Shown here one piece after another: positions 28,415 through 38,205 of a stretch of 38,205 bases of DNA; positions within the stretch are counted from its first letter, which is position 1, and each line of letters opens with the position of its first letter. Origin of the DNA: Isoptericola sp. QY 916 (GTDB taxonomy: Bacteria; Actinomycetota; Actinomycetes; Actinomycetales; Cellulomonadaceae); contig JADHZE010000014.1 in assembly GCA_026934365.1 (NCBI GenBank), positions 1-38,205 on the forward strand, given 5' to 3'. The position numbers were made by a program, and so were the translations under genes. The notes beneath the pieces are model-generated. The model was not told the origin of the DNA and did no database searches. It worked only from the letters and a program-made list of their open reading frames with translations.

Positions 28415-30316
28415 TCAGCGGCCCGCGGCGTACCCCTGCGCGCCGCGGGGGTTCGCCGCGGCGCCGAGCACGCCGGTGGCGGGGTCGCGCGACACGGCGC
28501 TGAGGCGCCCGAGCGCCCAGTCGCCCGCGAGCGTGAGCACGTGGCCGCGCTCGGCCAGCCCGGCGAGGACGTCGGCGCCGAGGCGGTCCTCGACGACGGC
28601 GCCGCCGGGCGTCCAGGTGCGCGGCCAGAACGAGCCCGGCGCGGACGTCGTGTGCAGGGCCGGGGCGTCGATCGCCTCCTGCGGCGTGTACCCGCCCACC
28701 AGCACGCGCAGCAGGAACGCGAGCTGCCACTGGTCCTGCTGGTCGCCGCCCGGCGACCCGCACGCGAGCACGGGCTCGCCGTCGCGCAGCACGAGCGTCG
28801 GGGTGAGCGTGGTGCGCGGCCGGCGGCCGGGCGTCAGCGCGGACGGCGACGCCTCGTCCAGCCACGTCATCTGCAGCCGGGTGCCCAGGGCGAAGCCGAG
28901 TCCGGGCACCGTGGGGGAGGACTGCAGCCAGCCGCCCGACGGCGTCGCGCTGATCATGTTGCCCCAGCGGTCGACGACGTCCAGGTGGCACGTGTCGCCG
29001 CGGGTCGCGCCCGTGGCGTCGGTCTCGAGGCCGTCGCCGTTCAGGGGCGCGGTCGCCCCGACGACGACGGTCGGCTCGCCGACGCCGGCCGCGGGGCCGC
29101 CGGCCGGGGCGCCGGGCAGGGCCGCGGCCGGGACGTCCGTGGCGTACGACGTGCGCAGGGGAGGCATCACCGGGGTGTCGCGGCCCGCGACGTCGCCGGG
29201 GCGGACGTCGTGGGACGCGCGCTCGCCGATCAGGGCGCGGCGGGCGGCGGCGTGCTCGGCGGAGAGCAGGACGTCGAGGGGCACGCCGCCTCCGCGGTCG
29301 TCGTCCCCGTACCAGGTGTCGCGGTCGGCGAGGGCGAGCTTGAGCGCCTCGAGCACCGTGTGCGCCCCGAGCTCGGTCGACGGGTCGAGCCGCGCGTCGT
29401 CGAACCCGTCGAGGATGCGCAGCGCCTCCAGCAGTGCGGGGCCCTGCCCCCAGGCCCCGGTCTTGGCCACGGTGTACCCGCGGAAGTCGATGGTCGTGGC
29501 GTCCTCGAACGACGCCTCGAACCCCGCGACGTCCGCCGCGGACAGCACCCCCGCGTGGTCGCGGCCGTCGGCGTGCCGGTGCGGGGTGCGCACGAACTCC
29601 TCGACGGCCTCGCCGACGACGGCCCTCCACGCGGCTCGGGCGGCGTCCACCGCGCCGGCCCGGTCGGCACCGTCCGCGGCGGCGTCGGTCTCGGCGGCGA
29701 CGAGGCGCGCGAGCACGGCCGCGAGCTCGGGGTTGGTGAGGAGCTCGCCGGGCCGCGGGGCGCGCCCGCCCGGCAGCCATCGCTCCGCCGACGTGGGCCA
29801 GTGCTCGCGGAAGAGCCCGGCGACGCCCTCGATCGTCCGGCACACGGCGGCCAGCACCGGGTGGCCGTCGCGCGCGTACCCGATCGCGGGGGCGAGGACG
29901 TCGGCCACGGTCCACGTGCCGTGGTCGCGCAGCAGCAGGAGCCACGCGTCGACGGCGCCAGGCACGGCGGCCGCCAGCGCGCCCGAGCCGGGCACGAGGT
30001 CCAGGCCCTCGGCGTCGCGGTAGTGCGCGATCGTCGCCCCGGCCGGCGCCGGGCCCTGGCCCACCAGCACCCGAGGTCGCGCGGGCTCGTCCGCCGTCGC
30101 GAGGATCGCCGTCATGTCCCCGCCGGGGCCGTTGAGGTGCGGCTCGACGACGTGCAGCACGAACGCGCCCGCGACGGCCGCGTCGAACGCGGTGCCGCCC
30201 CGCTCCAGCACCGACTGGGCGCTCGCGCTCGCCAGCCAGTGCGTGGAGGCGGCCATCCCGAACGTGCCGCGCAGGTCCGGGCGCGTGGGGTGGGGGGTCG
30301 GGGGAGTGAACGTCAT
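28415..30316 (-). CDS. Gamma-glutamyltransferase family protein (Ntn hydrolase)
   Basis: 633 aa from ATG 30316, which overlaps the DUF1275 stop as ATGA. The family is a self-cleaving Ntn hydrolase that removes or transfers gamma-glutamyl groups from glutathione-like amides; some members are acylases. Seen here: FGMAASTHWLASASAQSVL, GGTAFDAAVAGAFVLHVVEPH with NGPGGDM, and the cleavage site DTCHLDVVDRWGN with the predicted nucleophile Thr442. LACGSPGGDQQDQW follows in the small subunit. No signal peptide precedes the conserved start, unlike periplasmic or secreted Ggt, so it is probably cytoplasmic. Substrate is unknown; actinobacteria use mycothiol rather than glutathione. Confidence 0.88.
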   Translation of the reverse strand: MTFTPPTPHPTRPDLRGTFGMAASTHWLASASAQSVLERGGTAFDAAVAGAFVLHVVEPHLNGPGGDMTAILATADEPARPRVLVGQGPAPAGATIAHYRDAEGLDLVPGSGALAAAVPGAVDAWLLLLRDHGTWTVADVLAPAIGYARDGHPVLAAVCRTIEGVAGLFREHWPTSAERWLPGGRAPRPGELLTNPELAAVLARLVAAETDAAADGADRAGAVDAARAAWRAVVGEAVEEFVRTPHRHADGRDHAGVLSAADVAGFEASFEDATTIDFRGYTVAKTGAWGQGPALLEALRILDGFDDARLDPSTELGAHTVLEALKLALADRDTWYGDDDRGGGVPLDVLLSAEHAAARRALIGERASHDVRPGDVAGRDTPVMPPLRTSYATDVPAAALPGAPAGGPAAGVGEPTVVVGATAPLNGDGLETDATGATRGDTCHLDVVDRWGNMISATPSGGWLQSSPTVPGLGFALGTRLQMTWLDEASPSALTPGRRPRTTLTPTLVLRDGEPVLACGSPGGDQQDQWQLAFLLRVLVGGYTPQEAIDAPALHTTSAPGSFWPRTWTPGGAVVEDRLGADVLAGLAERGHVLTLAGDWALGRLSAVSRDPATGVLGAAANPRGAQGYAAGR

Positions 30317-31002
30317 CGAGGGTCCTCCGTGGTGTGTCCGAGAGCGGCGACGAGGAGCGTGAGCACGGCGCTCACGCCCACGCCCCACGCCAGGTGGGCC
30401 TGCAGCAGCAGGGCGCCGGCGGCAGCACCGGCGCAGATGAGGGCGATCGCGGCGATGCGCCGCCCGGAGTTCGTGCCGTGCCCGCCGGCGAGGCGGGAGT
30501 CGGCGGCCAGGCCGGTGATGGTCGACGTGACGACGACCGTCGTGACGTCCTTGACCGACAGATGACGCGCCGTCGCCGCCTGCATGCCCATCGCGAGGGC
30601 CAGCAGCCCGGTCACGGTGAGCTGCACGGCGTGCGGCAGGTCGTCTCCCGAGACGGCGAGCAGCACTGTGATCGCCGCCAGCAGGGCGCCGACGGTCGCG
30701 AACATCCCGGTGGTGCGGGTCGTCCACCCCACCTGCACGGGCCGCAGCACGACGCCGGCCAGCGCCGCCCCGGCCATGAACGTGCCCAGCGCGAGCAGCG
30801 GCCCGGCGACGGGGAGGTCGTCCCCTCCGGCGAGCGCCATCCCGAGGATGACGACGTTGCCCGTCATGTTGCCGGTGAACACCCGGTCGAGGCCGAGATA
30901 GCCGACGGCGTCCGCGATCCCGGTGGAGAACGTCAGGGCGAGCATGAGGGCGAGATGGAGGCGGTCGCGGTCACGACGGAGCGGTCCGAGGAGCGAGGGC
31001 AC
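30313..31002 (-). CDS. DUF1275 (YoaK-like) family membrane protein
   Basis: 229 aa from GTG 31002, preceded by GGTGA 5 bases upstream; the frame extends to 31086 but the extra residues look non-coding. About six membrane segments are visible. The family's opening signature LMLALTFSTGIADAVGYLGL is followed by RVFTGNMTGNVVILGMALAG. The function of the family is not established. It overlaps the gamma-glutamyltransferase gene by 4 bases, so the two proteins are made together; a transport role for a gamma-glutamyl compound is only a guess. Confidence 0.88.
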   Translation of the reverse strand: MPSLLGPLRRDRDRLHLALMLALTFSTGIADAVGYLGLDRVFTGNMTGNVVILGMALAGGDDLPVAGPLLALGTFMAGAALAGVVLRPVQVGWTTRTTGMFATVGALLAAITVLLAVSGDDLPHAVQLTVTGLLALAMGMQAATARHLSVKDVTTVVVTSTITGLAADSRLAGGHGTNSGRRIAAIALICAGAAAGALLLQAHLAWGVGVSAVLTLLVAALGHTTEDPR

Positions 31003-31287
31003 CAGGTCACCGTAGCGACCGGTCCGGGGTGGATGCCCGGGGCGCTGGACAGTTCCAGATGACACCGGGGTGGATCCGTGCCTCATCGGCCCTGTTGGTC
31101 ACAGCATGATAAAGATCACGAGGGTTTTGCCAGGGCCGCGTACAGAGCCGTGCCGGAGATGGCCTAACGTCGTGAACAGTGTGTGGCCGTGTCGTGCCGG
31201 TGCGATCCCGTGCCGATGCCGCCCACGCCCGGCCGACGAGCGTTGCCGTCGCACCGGGCAGGCCATGTCCCCGACCCCGGGAGAGTT
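31003..31287 (-). promoter_or_regulatory. Divergent promoter region between DUF1275 and the betaine transporter operon
   Basis: 285 bases with no gene. For the minus operon, CTGGCA (plus 31128-31133) and TATCAT (plus 31106-31111) are separated by 16 bases, a good match, giving a leader of about 95 bases. For the plus operon, TAACGT (31165-31170) is the best -10, with only a poor -35 (TACAGA, 31141-31146). No osmotic regulator site is recognisable. Confidence 0.45.
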
Positions 31288-32558
<1,271 letters not shown>

Positions 32559-32559
<1 letters not shown>

Positions 32560-33488
32560 TGTCCCCCACGCTTCTCGCCGCCGCCGACGGCAACCCGCTG
32601 CCGGACCTGCACATCGGTGACGCCGTCGCGGACGCCGTCGACTGGATCACCGACAACCTCGAAGGGCTGCTCGACGGCATCAGCGCGGCGCTGACGTTCC
32701 TCGTCGACCTGATCTCGAGCATCCTGCTGGGACCCCCGCCGCTGGTGATGGCCGTGATCTTCGCGGTGCTGGCCCTGCTCGTGCGCTCCTGGACGTTCGC
32801 GCTGTTCACGCTGGTCGGCACGCTGCTGATCATCAGCATGGACATGTGGGAACCCGCGATGGAGACGCTCAGCCTCGTGCTCGTCGCCACGCTGATCGCC
32901 CTGATCATCGCCGTGCCCGTGGGCATCCTGGCGGCCCAGAACGACACCGTGAGCGCCGTCGTGCGACCGGTGCTCGACTTCATGCAGACGATGCCGGCCT
33001 TCGTCTACCTCGTGCCCGTGGTCATCTTCTTCGGGATCGGCGTCGCGCCCGGCGTCTGCGCCACGATCATCTTCGCGCTGCCGCCGGGGGTGCGGCTCAC
33101 CGAGCTCGGTATCCGGCAGGTCGACCGCGAGACCGTCGAGGCCGGCGAGGCCTTCGGCGGCACGTCGCGCCAGATCCTCAGCGGCATCCAGCTGCCGCTG
33201 GGGCTGCCGACGATCATGGCCGGCGTCAACCAGGTGATCATGCTCTCGCTGTCCATGGCGGTCGTCGCCGGGCTCGTCGGGGCCGGCGGCCTCGGCCAGG
33301 AGGTCGTCACCTCCATCTCGCGCATCGACGTGGCGCTCGGGTTCGAGGCGGGGCTGTCCGTCGTGATCCTGGCCATCTACCTGGACCGACTGACCGGCGC
33401 GATCGGTCAGCCCACCGGCAGGGCCCTCCTGACGAAGCTCACGAGCCGCAAGAAGGCGGCGGAGTCCGCCGTCGGCGCCGGCGTCTGA
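32559..33488 (+). CDS. proW: Glycine betaine/proline ABC transporter, permease subunit
   Basis: 309 aa inner-membrane permease. A short soluble N-terminal stretch with an amphipathic DAVADAVDWITDNLEGLLDG segment precedes about six or seven membrane segments. The coupling EAA-type motif is in VEAGEAFGGTSRQILSGIQL, followed by LPTIMAGVNQVIMLSLSM and GAGGLGQEV, typical of ProW/OpuAB. The ATG at 32559 overlaps the ATPase stop (TGATG). The protein forms the channel pair energised by the ATPase and fed by the lipoprotein encoded next. Confidence 0.95.
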
Positions 33489-33544
33489 CCGAAGAACTGA
33501 TTTCGGGGAGCCTCGCGTCCCCGACGACGAAAGGAACTCTTCAG

Positions 33545-34447
33545 ATGAACACCCATCGCAAGCATCTCCGCCGGGGCGTCGCGCTCACGTCCGTCGTGGC
33601 GCTCGGCCTCACGCTGGCCGCCTGCGGCAGCGACGACGGCGGCAGCGGCGGCGACGACAAGACCATCACCCTCGGCTACATCCCCTCGTGGACCGACGGC
33701 CTGAGCACCGCGTACCTGCTGGACGCCAAGCTGCAGGAGGCGGGGTACACCGTCGAGCACAAGGAGATCAGCGACGCGGGCGTCCTCTACACCGCCCTGG
33801 CCGACGGCGACGTGGACATCTACCCGTCCGCCTGGCCCGAGGTGACGCACGCCTCGTACATGAAGCAGTACGAGGGCGACATCGAGGACCTGGACACCTA
33901 CTACGACAACGCGAAGCTGACCTTCGCGGTGCCGGAGTACACCGACATCGACTCGATCGACGAGCTCGCGGCCAACACCGACACGTTCAACGGCGAGATC
34001 ATCGGCATCGAGCCCGGTGCCGGCCTCACGGACATCACGAAGAACTCGGTCATCCCCGAGTACGGGCTCGACGAGGCCGGCTACACCCTGAAGGAGTCGT
34101 CCACGCAGGCGATGCTGACGGAGCTCAAGAAGGCCACGGACAAGAAGGAGGACATCCTCGTCACGCTGTGGCGTCCGTTCTGGGCCAACTCCGCCTTCCC
34201 GGTGAAGGACCTGGAGGACCCGAAGGGCGCGCTCGGCGAGACCGAGGGGCTGCACTTCCTGGGCACCGAGGGCTTCTCGGAGGAGAACCCCGAGGTCGCC
34301 GACTGGATCAGCAAGATCAAGCTGGACGACGAGCAGTACGGCGCCCTGGAGGACCAGGTCGTCAACCAGAACGCGGACGACCCGGCCGCCGGCGTCGAGG
34401 CATGGCTGGAGGAGTACCCGGACGTCGTGCCGTCGCTGGAGAGCTGA
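33545..34447 (+). CDS. proX: Glycine betaine ABC transporter substrate-binding lipoprotein
   Basis: 300 aa from ATG 33545 with AAGGA 9 bases upstream. The signal peptide ends in the lipobox LTLAAC (Cys27), followed by a Gly/Ser/Asp-rich linker, so the protein is tethered to the outer face of the membrane. The mature part is an OpuAC-type solute-binding fold: ITLGYIPSWTDGLSTAYLL, DGDVDIYPSAWPEVTHASYM, IGIEPGAGLTDITKNSV and LVTLWRPFWANSAFPVKDL, with Trp and Tyr residues suited to caging a quaternary amine. Glycine betaine, proline betaine or carnitine are possible ligands. A perfect terminator follows, closing the operon. Confidence 0.93.
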   Translation: MNTHRKHLRRGVALTSVVALGLTLAACGSDDGGSGGDDKTITLGYIPSWTDGLSTAYLLDAKLQEAGYTVEHKEISDAGVLYTALADGDVDIYPSAWPEVTHASYMKQYEGDIEDLDTYYDNAKLTFAVPEYTDIDSIDELAANTDTFNGEIIGIEPGAGLTDITKNSVIPEYGLDEAGYTLKESSTQAMLTELKKATDKKEDILVTLWRPFWANSAFPVKDLEDPKGALGETEGLHFLGTEGFSEENPEVADWISKIKLDDEQYGALEDQVVNQNADDPAAGVEAWLEEYPDVVPSLES

Positions 34448-34472
34448 GCGGGCCTGCCCCGCGCGGACCGTG

Positions 34473-34508
34473 GGCGCCCGCCCCCGACACTCGTCGGGGG
34501 CGGGCGCC
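34473..34508 (+). terminator. Intrinsic terminator of the betaine transporter operon
   Basis: A perfect 16-bp stem (GGCGCCCGCCCCCGAC with its complement) closes a 4-base ACTC loop 26 bases after the lipoprotein gene stop. No T tract. Confidence 0.8.
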
Positions 34509-34669
34509 TCGTCGTCGATGGGTGAAGTCCGCCGCTGACGGCCGGGTCGGCGGGCTTGCTCGGGGATACTTGTCCCGCGATTCCGACGCACCGCCCGGCG
34601 AGAGGGCGTGCCCGCGGATCGCATCGCGGACCTTGCCCCGGGAACGGGGCCACCCACCTGGAGACACCT

Positions 34670-35302
34670 GTGAACCCGACCCTGCCCGCGCGTCGTCGCG
34701 GACGCCTCGTCGCCCTCGTCACCGCCGTGACGCTGCTGGCCGCGCCGCTCGCCGTCGTCCCCGCGACGCTGTCCGCGCCGCCGGCGTCGGCGGCGACCGC
34801 CACGTCCGTGACGGTCAAGAAGATCGGCACCAAGACCGCGCCCTACAAGAAGAAGGCGACGGTGAAGCCGAGCGTCACCGCCAAGGGGAAGGTCTCGGTG
34901 AAGACCAAGACGCTCACGGTGGCCCAGCGGGGCAGGTACGTCGCCAAGAACAAGACGTCCGTGGCGCTCAGGGCCGGCACGTACACGGTGACGACGAAGG
35001 TCACCTACAAGACCTACAAGCTGACGTCGGCGAAGAAGAAGGTCTGGTCCGGCACGAAGACGAAGAAGCTCACCCAGAAGCTCGTCGTCAAGCAGGGCAA
35101 GAAGCCGTCGCGCACGACCCCGGTGAGCGAGTACAACTGCCCCAGCTGGGCGCCGATCAAGGGCAACCAGACCACGTCCCACTCGACGGACTGGATCTAT
35201 CACGTGCCGGGCGGTCAGTACTACAAGAAGACCAAGCCTGAGGAGTGCTTCACGACCGAGGCGGCCGCACGCAAGGCGGGTTACCGCGCGTCGAAGCGCT
35301 GA
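34670..35302 (+). CDS. Secreted lysine-rich protein with C-terminal 'sunset'-type domain
   Basis: 210 aa from GTG 34670, with GGAG 6 bases upstream. A signal peptide ([20 protein letters not shown], cleavage near ASA at 39-41) is followed by a Lys/Thr/Val-rich beta region (about 45-145), strongly basic and without acidic residues. The C-terminus (157-210) has [38 protein letters not shown] and a final ASKR. This conserved tail is familiar from thermonuclease-like and other secreted bacterial proteins (named 'sunset domain' as I recall). No nuclease domain is present. The basic part may bind wall polymer or nucleic acid. Single-gene unit with its own terminator; function unknown. Confidence 0.75.
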   Translation: MNPTLPARRRGRLVALVTAVTLLAAPLAVVPATLSAPPASAATATSVTVKKIGTKTAPYKKKATVKPSVTAKGKVSVKTKTLTVAQRGRYVAKNKTSVALRAGTYTVTTKVTYKTYKLTSAKKKVWSGTKTKKLTQKLVVKQGKKPSRTTPVSEYNCPSWAPIKGNQTTSHSTDWIYHVPGGQYYKKTKPEECFTTEAAARKAGYRASKR

Positions 35303-35319
35303 CGGAGCTCGACACGAAG

Positions 35320-35353
35320 GCGAGGCCGGCACCCGAACGGGTGCCGGCCTCGC
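35320..35353 (+). terminator. Intrinsic terminator after the lysine-rich secreted protein gene
   Basis: A 15-bp perfect stem around GAGGCCGGCACCC/GGGTGCCGGCCTC with a GAAC loop lies 17 bases after the stop. Confidence 0.8.
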
Positions 35354-35376
35354 TGCGTCCCGGACCTGCCGCGGTC

Positions 35377-35442
35377 TACCCTGGGTGCTGGCCCGCCATG
35401 TCGACGACCGACGGCGGGCCACGCGCAGACGGGAGCCCCCAG
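35377..35442 (+). promoter_or_regulatory. ahcY promoter/leader with nested inverted repeats
   Basis: TACCCT (35377-35382) is a possible -10 without a clear -35. Downstream, TGGCCCGCC (35389-35397) pairs with GGCGGGCCA (35413-35421), and CTGGG (35381-35385) could pair with CCCAG (35438-35442). The pairs may form a leader structure. I do not see the conserved core of the S-adenosylhomocysteine riboswitch. Confidence 0.25.
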
Positions 35443-35480
35443 CGCACACGGCTCATACCGCAGACCCCAGGAGGGCGACC

Positions 35481-37019
35481 ATGTCCACGACCGCTGAGGC
35501 ACCCGGCACGACCGGCTTCGACGAGGCTCCCGGCCGCTACAAGGTGCGCTCGCTCGCGCTGGCGGAGGCCGGCCGGCACCAGATCCGGCTCGCCGAGCAC
35601 GAGATGCCCGGCCTCATGGCGTTGCGCGCCGAGTACGGCGAGGCGCAGCCGCTGGCGGGCGCCCGCATCGCCGGCTCCCTGCACATGACGGTCCAGACCG
35701 CCGTCCTCATCGAGACGCTCGTCGCGCTCGGCGCCGAGGTCCGCTGGGCCAGCTGCAACATCTTCAGCACGCAGGACGAGGCGGCCGCGGCGATCGTCGT
35801 CGGCCCGCACGGCACCCCCGAGGACCCGCAGGGCGTCCCCGTCTTCGCGTGGAAGGGTGAGAGCCTCGAGGAGTACTGGGACTGCACGGAGCAGATCCTC
35901 GTGTGGCCCGGCGCGGAGAACGGCCAGGGCGGCCCGAACCTCATCCTCGACGACGGCGGCGACGCCACGATGCTGGTGCACCTCGGCCTGCAGTACGAGC
36001 GCGCCGGCGTGGTGCCGCCCGACACGCTGCCGGGCGAGCCGGACCACACCCACGAGATGAACGTGGTGCGCGGCGTGTTGCGCCGGGCGCTCGACTCCGA
36101 CCCGCTGCGCTGGACGACGATCGCGCAGAGCATCGGCGGCGTCACCGAGGAGACGACGACGGGCGTGCACCGGCTCTACCACCTCGCCGAGGCGGGGGAG
36201 CTGATCTTCCCGGCGATCAACGTCAACGACTCGGTCACCAAGTCGAAGTTCGACAACAAGTACGGCATCCGCCACTCGCTGCCGGACGGCATCAACCGCG
36301 CCACCGACATCCTCATCGGCGGCAAGGTCGCCTTCGTGTGCGGCTACGGCGACGTCGGCAAGGGCGCGGCCGAGGCGTTCCGCGGCCAGGGCGCGCGCGT
36401 CATCGTGTCCGAGGTGGACCCGATCTGCGCGCTGCAGGCGGCGATGGACGGCTTCCAGGTCGCCCGGCTCGACGAGACGATCGGCGAGGCCGACTTCGTC
36501 ATCACCACGACGGGCAACAAGGACGTCGTGCGCGTCGAGCACATGCTCGCGCTGAAGGACAAGGCCGTCGTCGGCAACATCGGGCACTTCGACAACGAGA
36601 TCGACATGGCCGGGCTCGCCGCCGTCCCGGGCGTCGTGAAGACCGAGATCAAGCCGCAGGTGCACGAGTGGACGCTGCCGGCCGGCGACGGCCGCGCCGA
36701 GCGGTCGATCATCGTGCTGTCGGAGGGGCGCCTGCTCAACCTGGGCAACGCGACCGGGCACCCGTCGTTCGTCATGTCGAACTCGTTCGCCAACCAGGTG
36801 ATCGGCCAGATGGAGCTGTTCGCCGACATGGCCCGCCCGGCCGAGGAGCGGCAGTACGAGCGGCAGGTGTACCGCCTGCCCAAGGTGCTCGACGAGAAGG
36901 TCGCGCGCCTGCACCTCGACGCCCTCGGCGTGCGGCTCACCGAGCTGAGCAAGGAGCAGGCCGAGTACCTCGGCGTGCCGGTGGAGGGCCCGTACAAGCC
37001 GGAGCACTACCGCTACTGA
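35481..37019 (+). CDS. ahcY: S-adenosylhomocysteine hydrolase
   Basis: 512 aa cytoplasmic, NAD-dependent tetramer in the family. It splits S-adenosylhomocysteine, the inhibitory product of SAM methyltransferases, into adenosine and homocysteine. The ATG follows AGGAGGG by 5 bases. Seen in order: [54 protein letters not shown], the extra loop present in most bacterial forms (after [17 protein letters not shown]), [16 protein letters not shown], the NAD motif [32 protein letters not shown], and the C-terminal KPEHYRY that reaches the neighbouring subunit's cofactor site. A monocistronic unit bounded by terminators on both sides. Confidence 0.98.
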   Translation: MSTTAEAPGTTGFDEAPGRYKVRSLALAEAGRHQIRLAEHEMPGLMALRAEYGEAQPLAGARIAGSLHMTVQTAVLIETLVALGAEVRWASCNIFSTQDEAAAAIVVGPHGTPEDPQGVPVFAWKGESLEEYWDCTEQILVWPGAENGQGGPNLILDDGGDATMLVHLGLQYERAGVVPPDTLPGEPDHTHEMNVVRGVLRRALDSDPLRWTTIAQSIGGVTEETTTGVHRLYHLAEAGELIFPAINVNDSVTKSKFDNKYGIRHSLPDGINRATDILIGGKVAFVCGYGDVGKGAAEAFRGQGARVIVSEVDPICALQAAMDGFQVARLDETIGEADFVITTTGNKDVVRVEHMLALKDKAVVGNIGHFDNEIDMAGLAAVPGVVKTEIKPQVHEWTLPAGDGRAERSIIVLSEGRLLNLGNATGHPSFVMSNSFANQVIGQMELFADMARPAEERQYERQVYRLPKVLDEKVARLHLDALGVRLTELSKEQAEYLGVPVEGPYKPEHYRY

Positions 37020-37029
37020 CGGCCCGTCG

Positions 37030-37064
37030 CCCTGCGCACGGGGGACAGCCCCCCGTGCGCAGGG
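37030..37064 (+). terminator. Intrinsic terminator of ahcY
   Basis: CCCTGCGCACGGGGG and its exact complement form a perfect 15-bp stem with a 5-base ACAGC loop, 10 bases after the ahcY stop. Confidence 0.8.
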
Positions 37065-37120
37065 TGGCACGCCGGATGTCGGCGCGGCGCCGCGGGCGGC
37101 AGCCTGGAAGCATGACCAGC

Positions 37121-38205
37121 ATGACGTCCACCGACGGCCAGGTGCCGCCGCCCGCGACCCCGCCGACCCCGCCGCCGGCCACGCAGCCCGCCGAGCGTCC
37201 GGCGGTGTCCCCGCGGGCGACGTCGGACGGGGCGCCGCCGTTCCTCCTCGCGCCGTTCGACGGCCGGACCTGGCGCGCCTACGGCTTCCTGTGGCTCGCG
37301 CTGCTGCTCGCGCCGTTCGCGCTCGCGTACGCCCTGTTCACCGTGTCGTTCATGGCGGGCGTCGCGGTGACGGTCGTGGGCCTGTTCGTGGCGGGCGGCG
37401 TGCTGCTCGGTGCGCGCGGCTGGGCGTCGGTCTACCGGCGGATGGCGGTGCGTTACCTCGGCGTCGAGATCGCCGAGCCCGCGCCGCGCCAGCCGCGGAA
37501 GGGATTCTGGCGGCGCCTCGGCGGGATGCTCGGCGACGCGACCGCCTGGCGCGGGCTGCTGTACATGGTGGTGACGTTCCCCCTGGCGATCGCGGCGTTC
37601 GTGGTGAGCACCGTGTTCCTCGCCGTCGCGCTCGGCGGGATGACGCACTGGTTCTGGTCGCGCTGGCTGCCGCTGCAGCAGGCCGGCGACGGCACGTGGC
37701 ACCGGGGCGCGTCGTTCGGCACGGACTGGTTCGTCGACACGCCGGCCCGACAGCTCCTGCTGGCGGCGGTCGGCCTGATCCTGTTCTACCTGTGGCCGCA
37801 GGTGCAGTCCCTGTTCGTCGGCCTCTTCCGGATGCTGGCGGAGGGGCTGCTCAGCCCCACGCGGGCCAGCCTGCGGGTGGCGTACGCCGAGCGCGCCCGC
37901 GCCGTCACCGTCGAGGACGCCGACGAGCGCCTGCGCCGCATCGAGCGCGACCTGCACGACGGCACCCAGGCGCACCTCGTGGCCGTCGCCATGCAGATCG
38001 GCGAGGCGCGCGAGCTGCTGCGCGACGGCACGGACGGCACGGACGGTATCGACACCGCGGAGCTCGCCGCCGTCCTGGAGACGGCCCACTCCAGCACGAA
38101 GGACACGCTCGCCGAGCTGCGCGAGCTCGCCCGCGGCATCCGCCCGCCCGCCCTGGACGCCGGCCTCGCCGTCGCCCTCGAGACGCTCGCCGCGCGCGCC
38201 GCCCT
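37121..38205 (+). CDS. Sensor histidine kinase (HisKA_3 type), N-terminal part
   Basis: The gene runs off the right edge; 361 codons are visible from ATG 37121, with GGAAG 10 bases upstream. ATG 37112, in the same frame, is the alternative. A Pro-rich N-terminal tail (about 40 residues) precedes about four membrane segments in two pairs (residues about 60-110 and 150-185), resembling the 'putative sensor' module of actinobacterial kinases; a further hydrophobic stretch lies near 210-235. The dimerisation/phosphoacceptor helix reads RIERDLHDGTQAHLVAVAMQ with the phosphorylated His at about residue 279, followed by ELRELARGIRPPALDAGL. The ATPase domain and any response regulator lie beyond the window. 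The signal sensed is unknown. Confidence 0.9.
   Translation, partial: MTSTDGQVPPPATPPTPPPATQPAERPAVSPRATSDGAPPFLLAPFDGRTWRAYGFLWLALLLAPFALAYALFTVSFMAGVAVTVVGLFVAGGVLLGARGWASVYRRMAVRYLGVEIAEPAPRQPRKGFWRRLGGMLGDATAWRGLLYMVVTFPLAIAAFVVSTVFLAVALGGMTHWFWSRWLPLQQAGDGTWHRGASFGTDWFVDTPARQLLLAAVGLILFYLWPQVQSLFVGLFRMLAEGLLSPTRASLRVAYAERARAVTVEDADERLRRIERDLHDGTQAHLVAVAMQIGEARELLRDGTDGTDGIDTAELAAVLETAHSSTKDTLAELRELARGIRPPALDAGLAVALETLAARAA

Noticed and set aside
35389..35480. SAH riboswitch before ahcY
   Set aside because: The family's conserved core bases are not seen; only simple inverted repeats are present.

Overview
The window is 38.2 kb of very GC-rich DNA. The coding style points to a Gram-positive actinobacterium: many GTG starts, 4-base GTGA/ATGA gene overlaps, and long perfect-stem terminators without T tracts. 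Gene content suggests the Micrococcales, perhaps the Cellulomonas/Promicromonospora group. That placement is inferred from style and gene families; no rRNA or other marker gene is present. I saw no tRNA, rRNA, CRISPR array, transposase or phage gene.

Positions 1 to about 24,050 form a cell-surface polymer region. It opens with a sulfate-activation cassette on the plus strand: cysQ (partial), cysD, cysN and a sulfotransferase. Two TagF-like glycerophosphotransferase-family genes and a small membrane protein follow. A four-gene minus-strand operon (15,690 down to 8,684) encodes a nucleotide-sugar dehydrogenase, a membrane-anchored methyltransferase, an OafA-type acyltransferase with an SGNH domain, and a large glycosyltransferase. 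A second OafA-SGNH acyltransferase (plus strand) lies between this operon and a three-gene minus-strand operon (24,044 down to 18,300). That operon encodes UDP-galactopyranose mutase (glf), a GlfT2-like galactofuranosyltransferase, and an unusual fusion of a polysaccharide pyruvyl transferase, a beta-rich middle region and a nitroreductase. Together these could build a galactofuranose- and/or polyol-phosphate-containing wall glycan decorated with sulfate, acyl, methyl and pyruvyl groups. The parts are visible; the polymer is inference.

Positions 24,050 to 28,330 hold two secreted proteins: an S8 (subtilisin-like) peptidase and a protein with tandem Ig-like repeats. A third secreted protein, lysine-rich with a C-terminal 'sunset'-type motif, lies at 34,670. 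Its signal peptide and upstream DNA resemble those of the Ig-repeat gene.

Positions 28,415 to 31,002 (minus) hold a gamma-glutamyltransferase-family gene translationally coupled to a DUF1275 membrane protein. Positions 31,288 to 34,447 (plus) are a complete glycine betaine/proline ABC importer operon (ATPase, permease, lipoprotein). The window ends with S-adenosylhomocysteine hydrolase (ahcY) and the first part of a sensor histidine kinase that runs off the end. Strong hairpin terminators separate most of these units.
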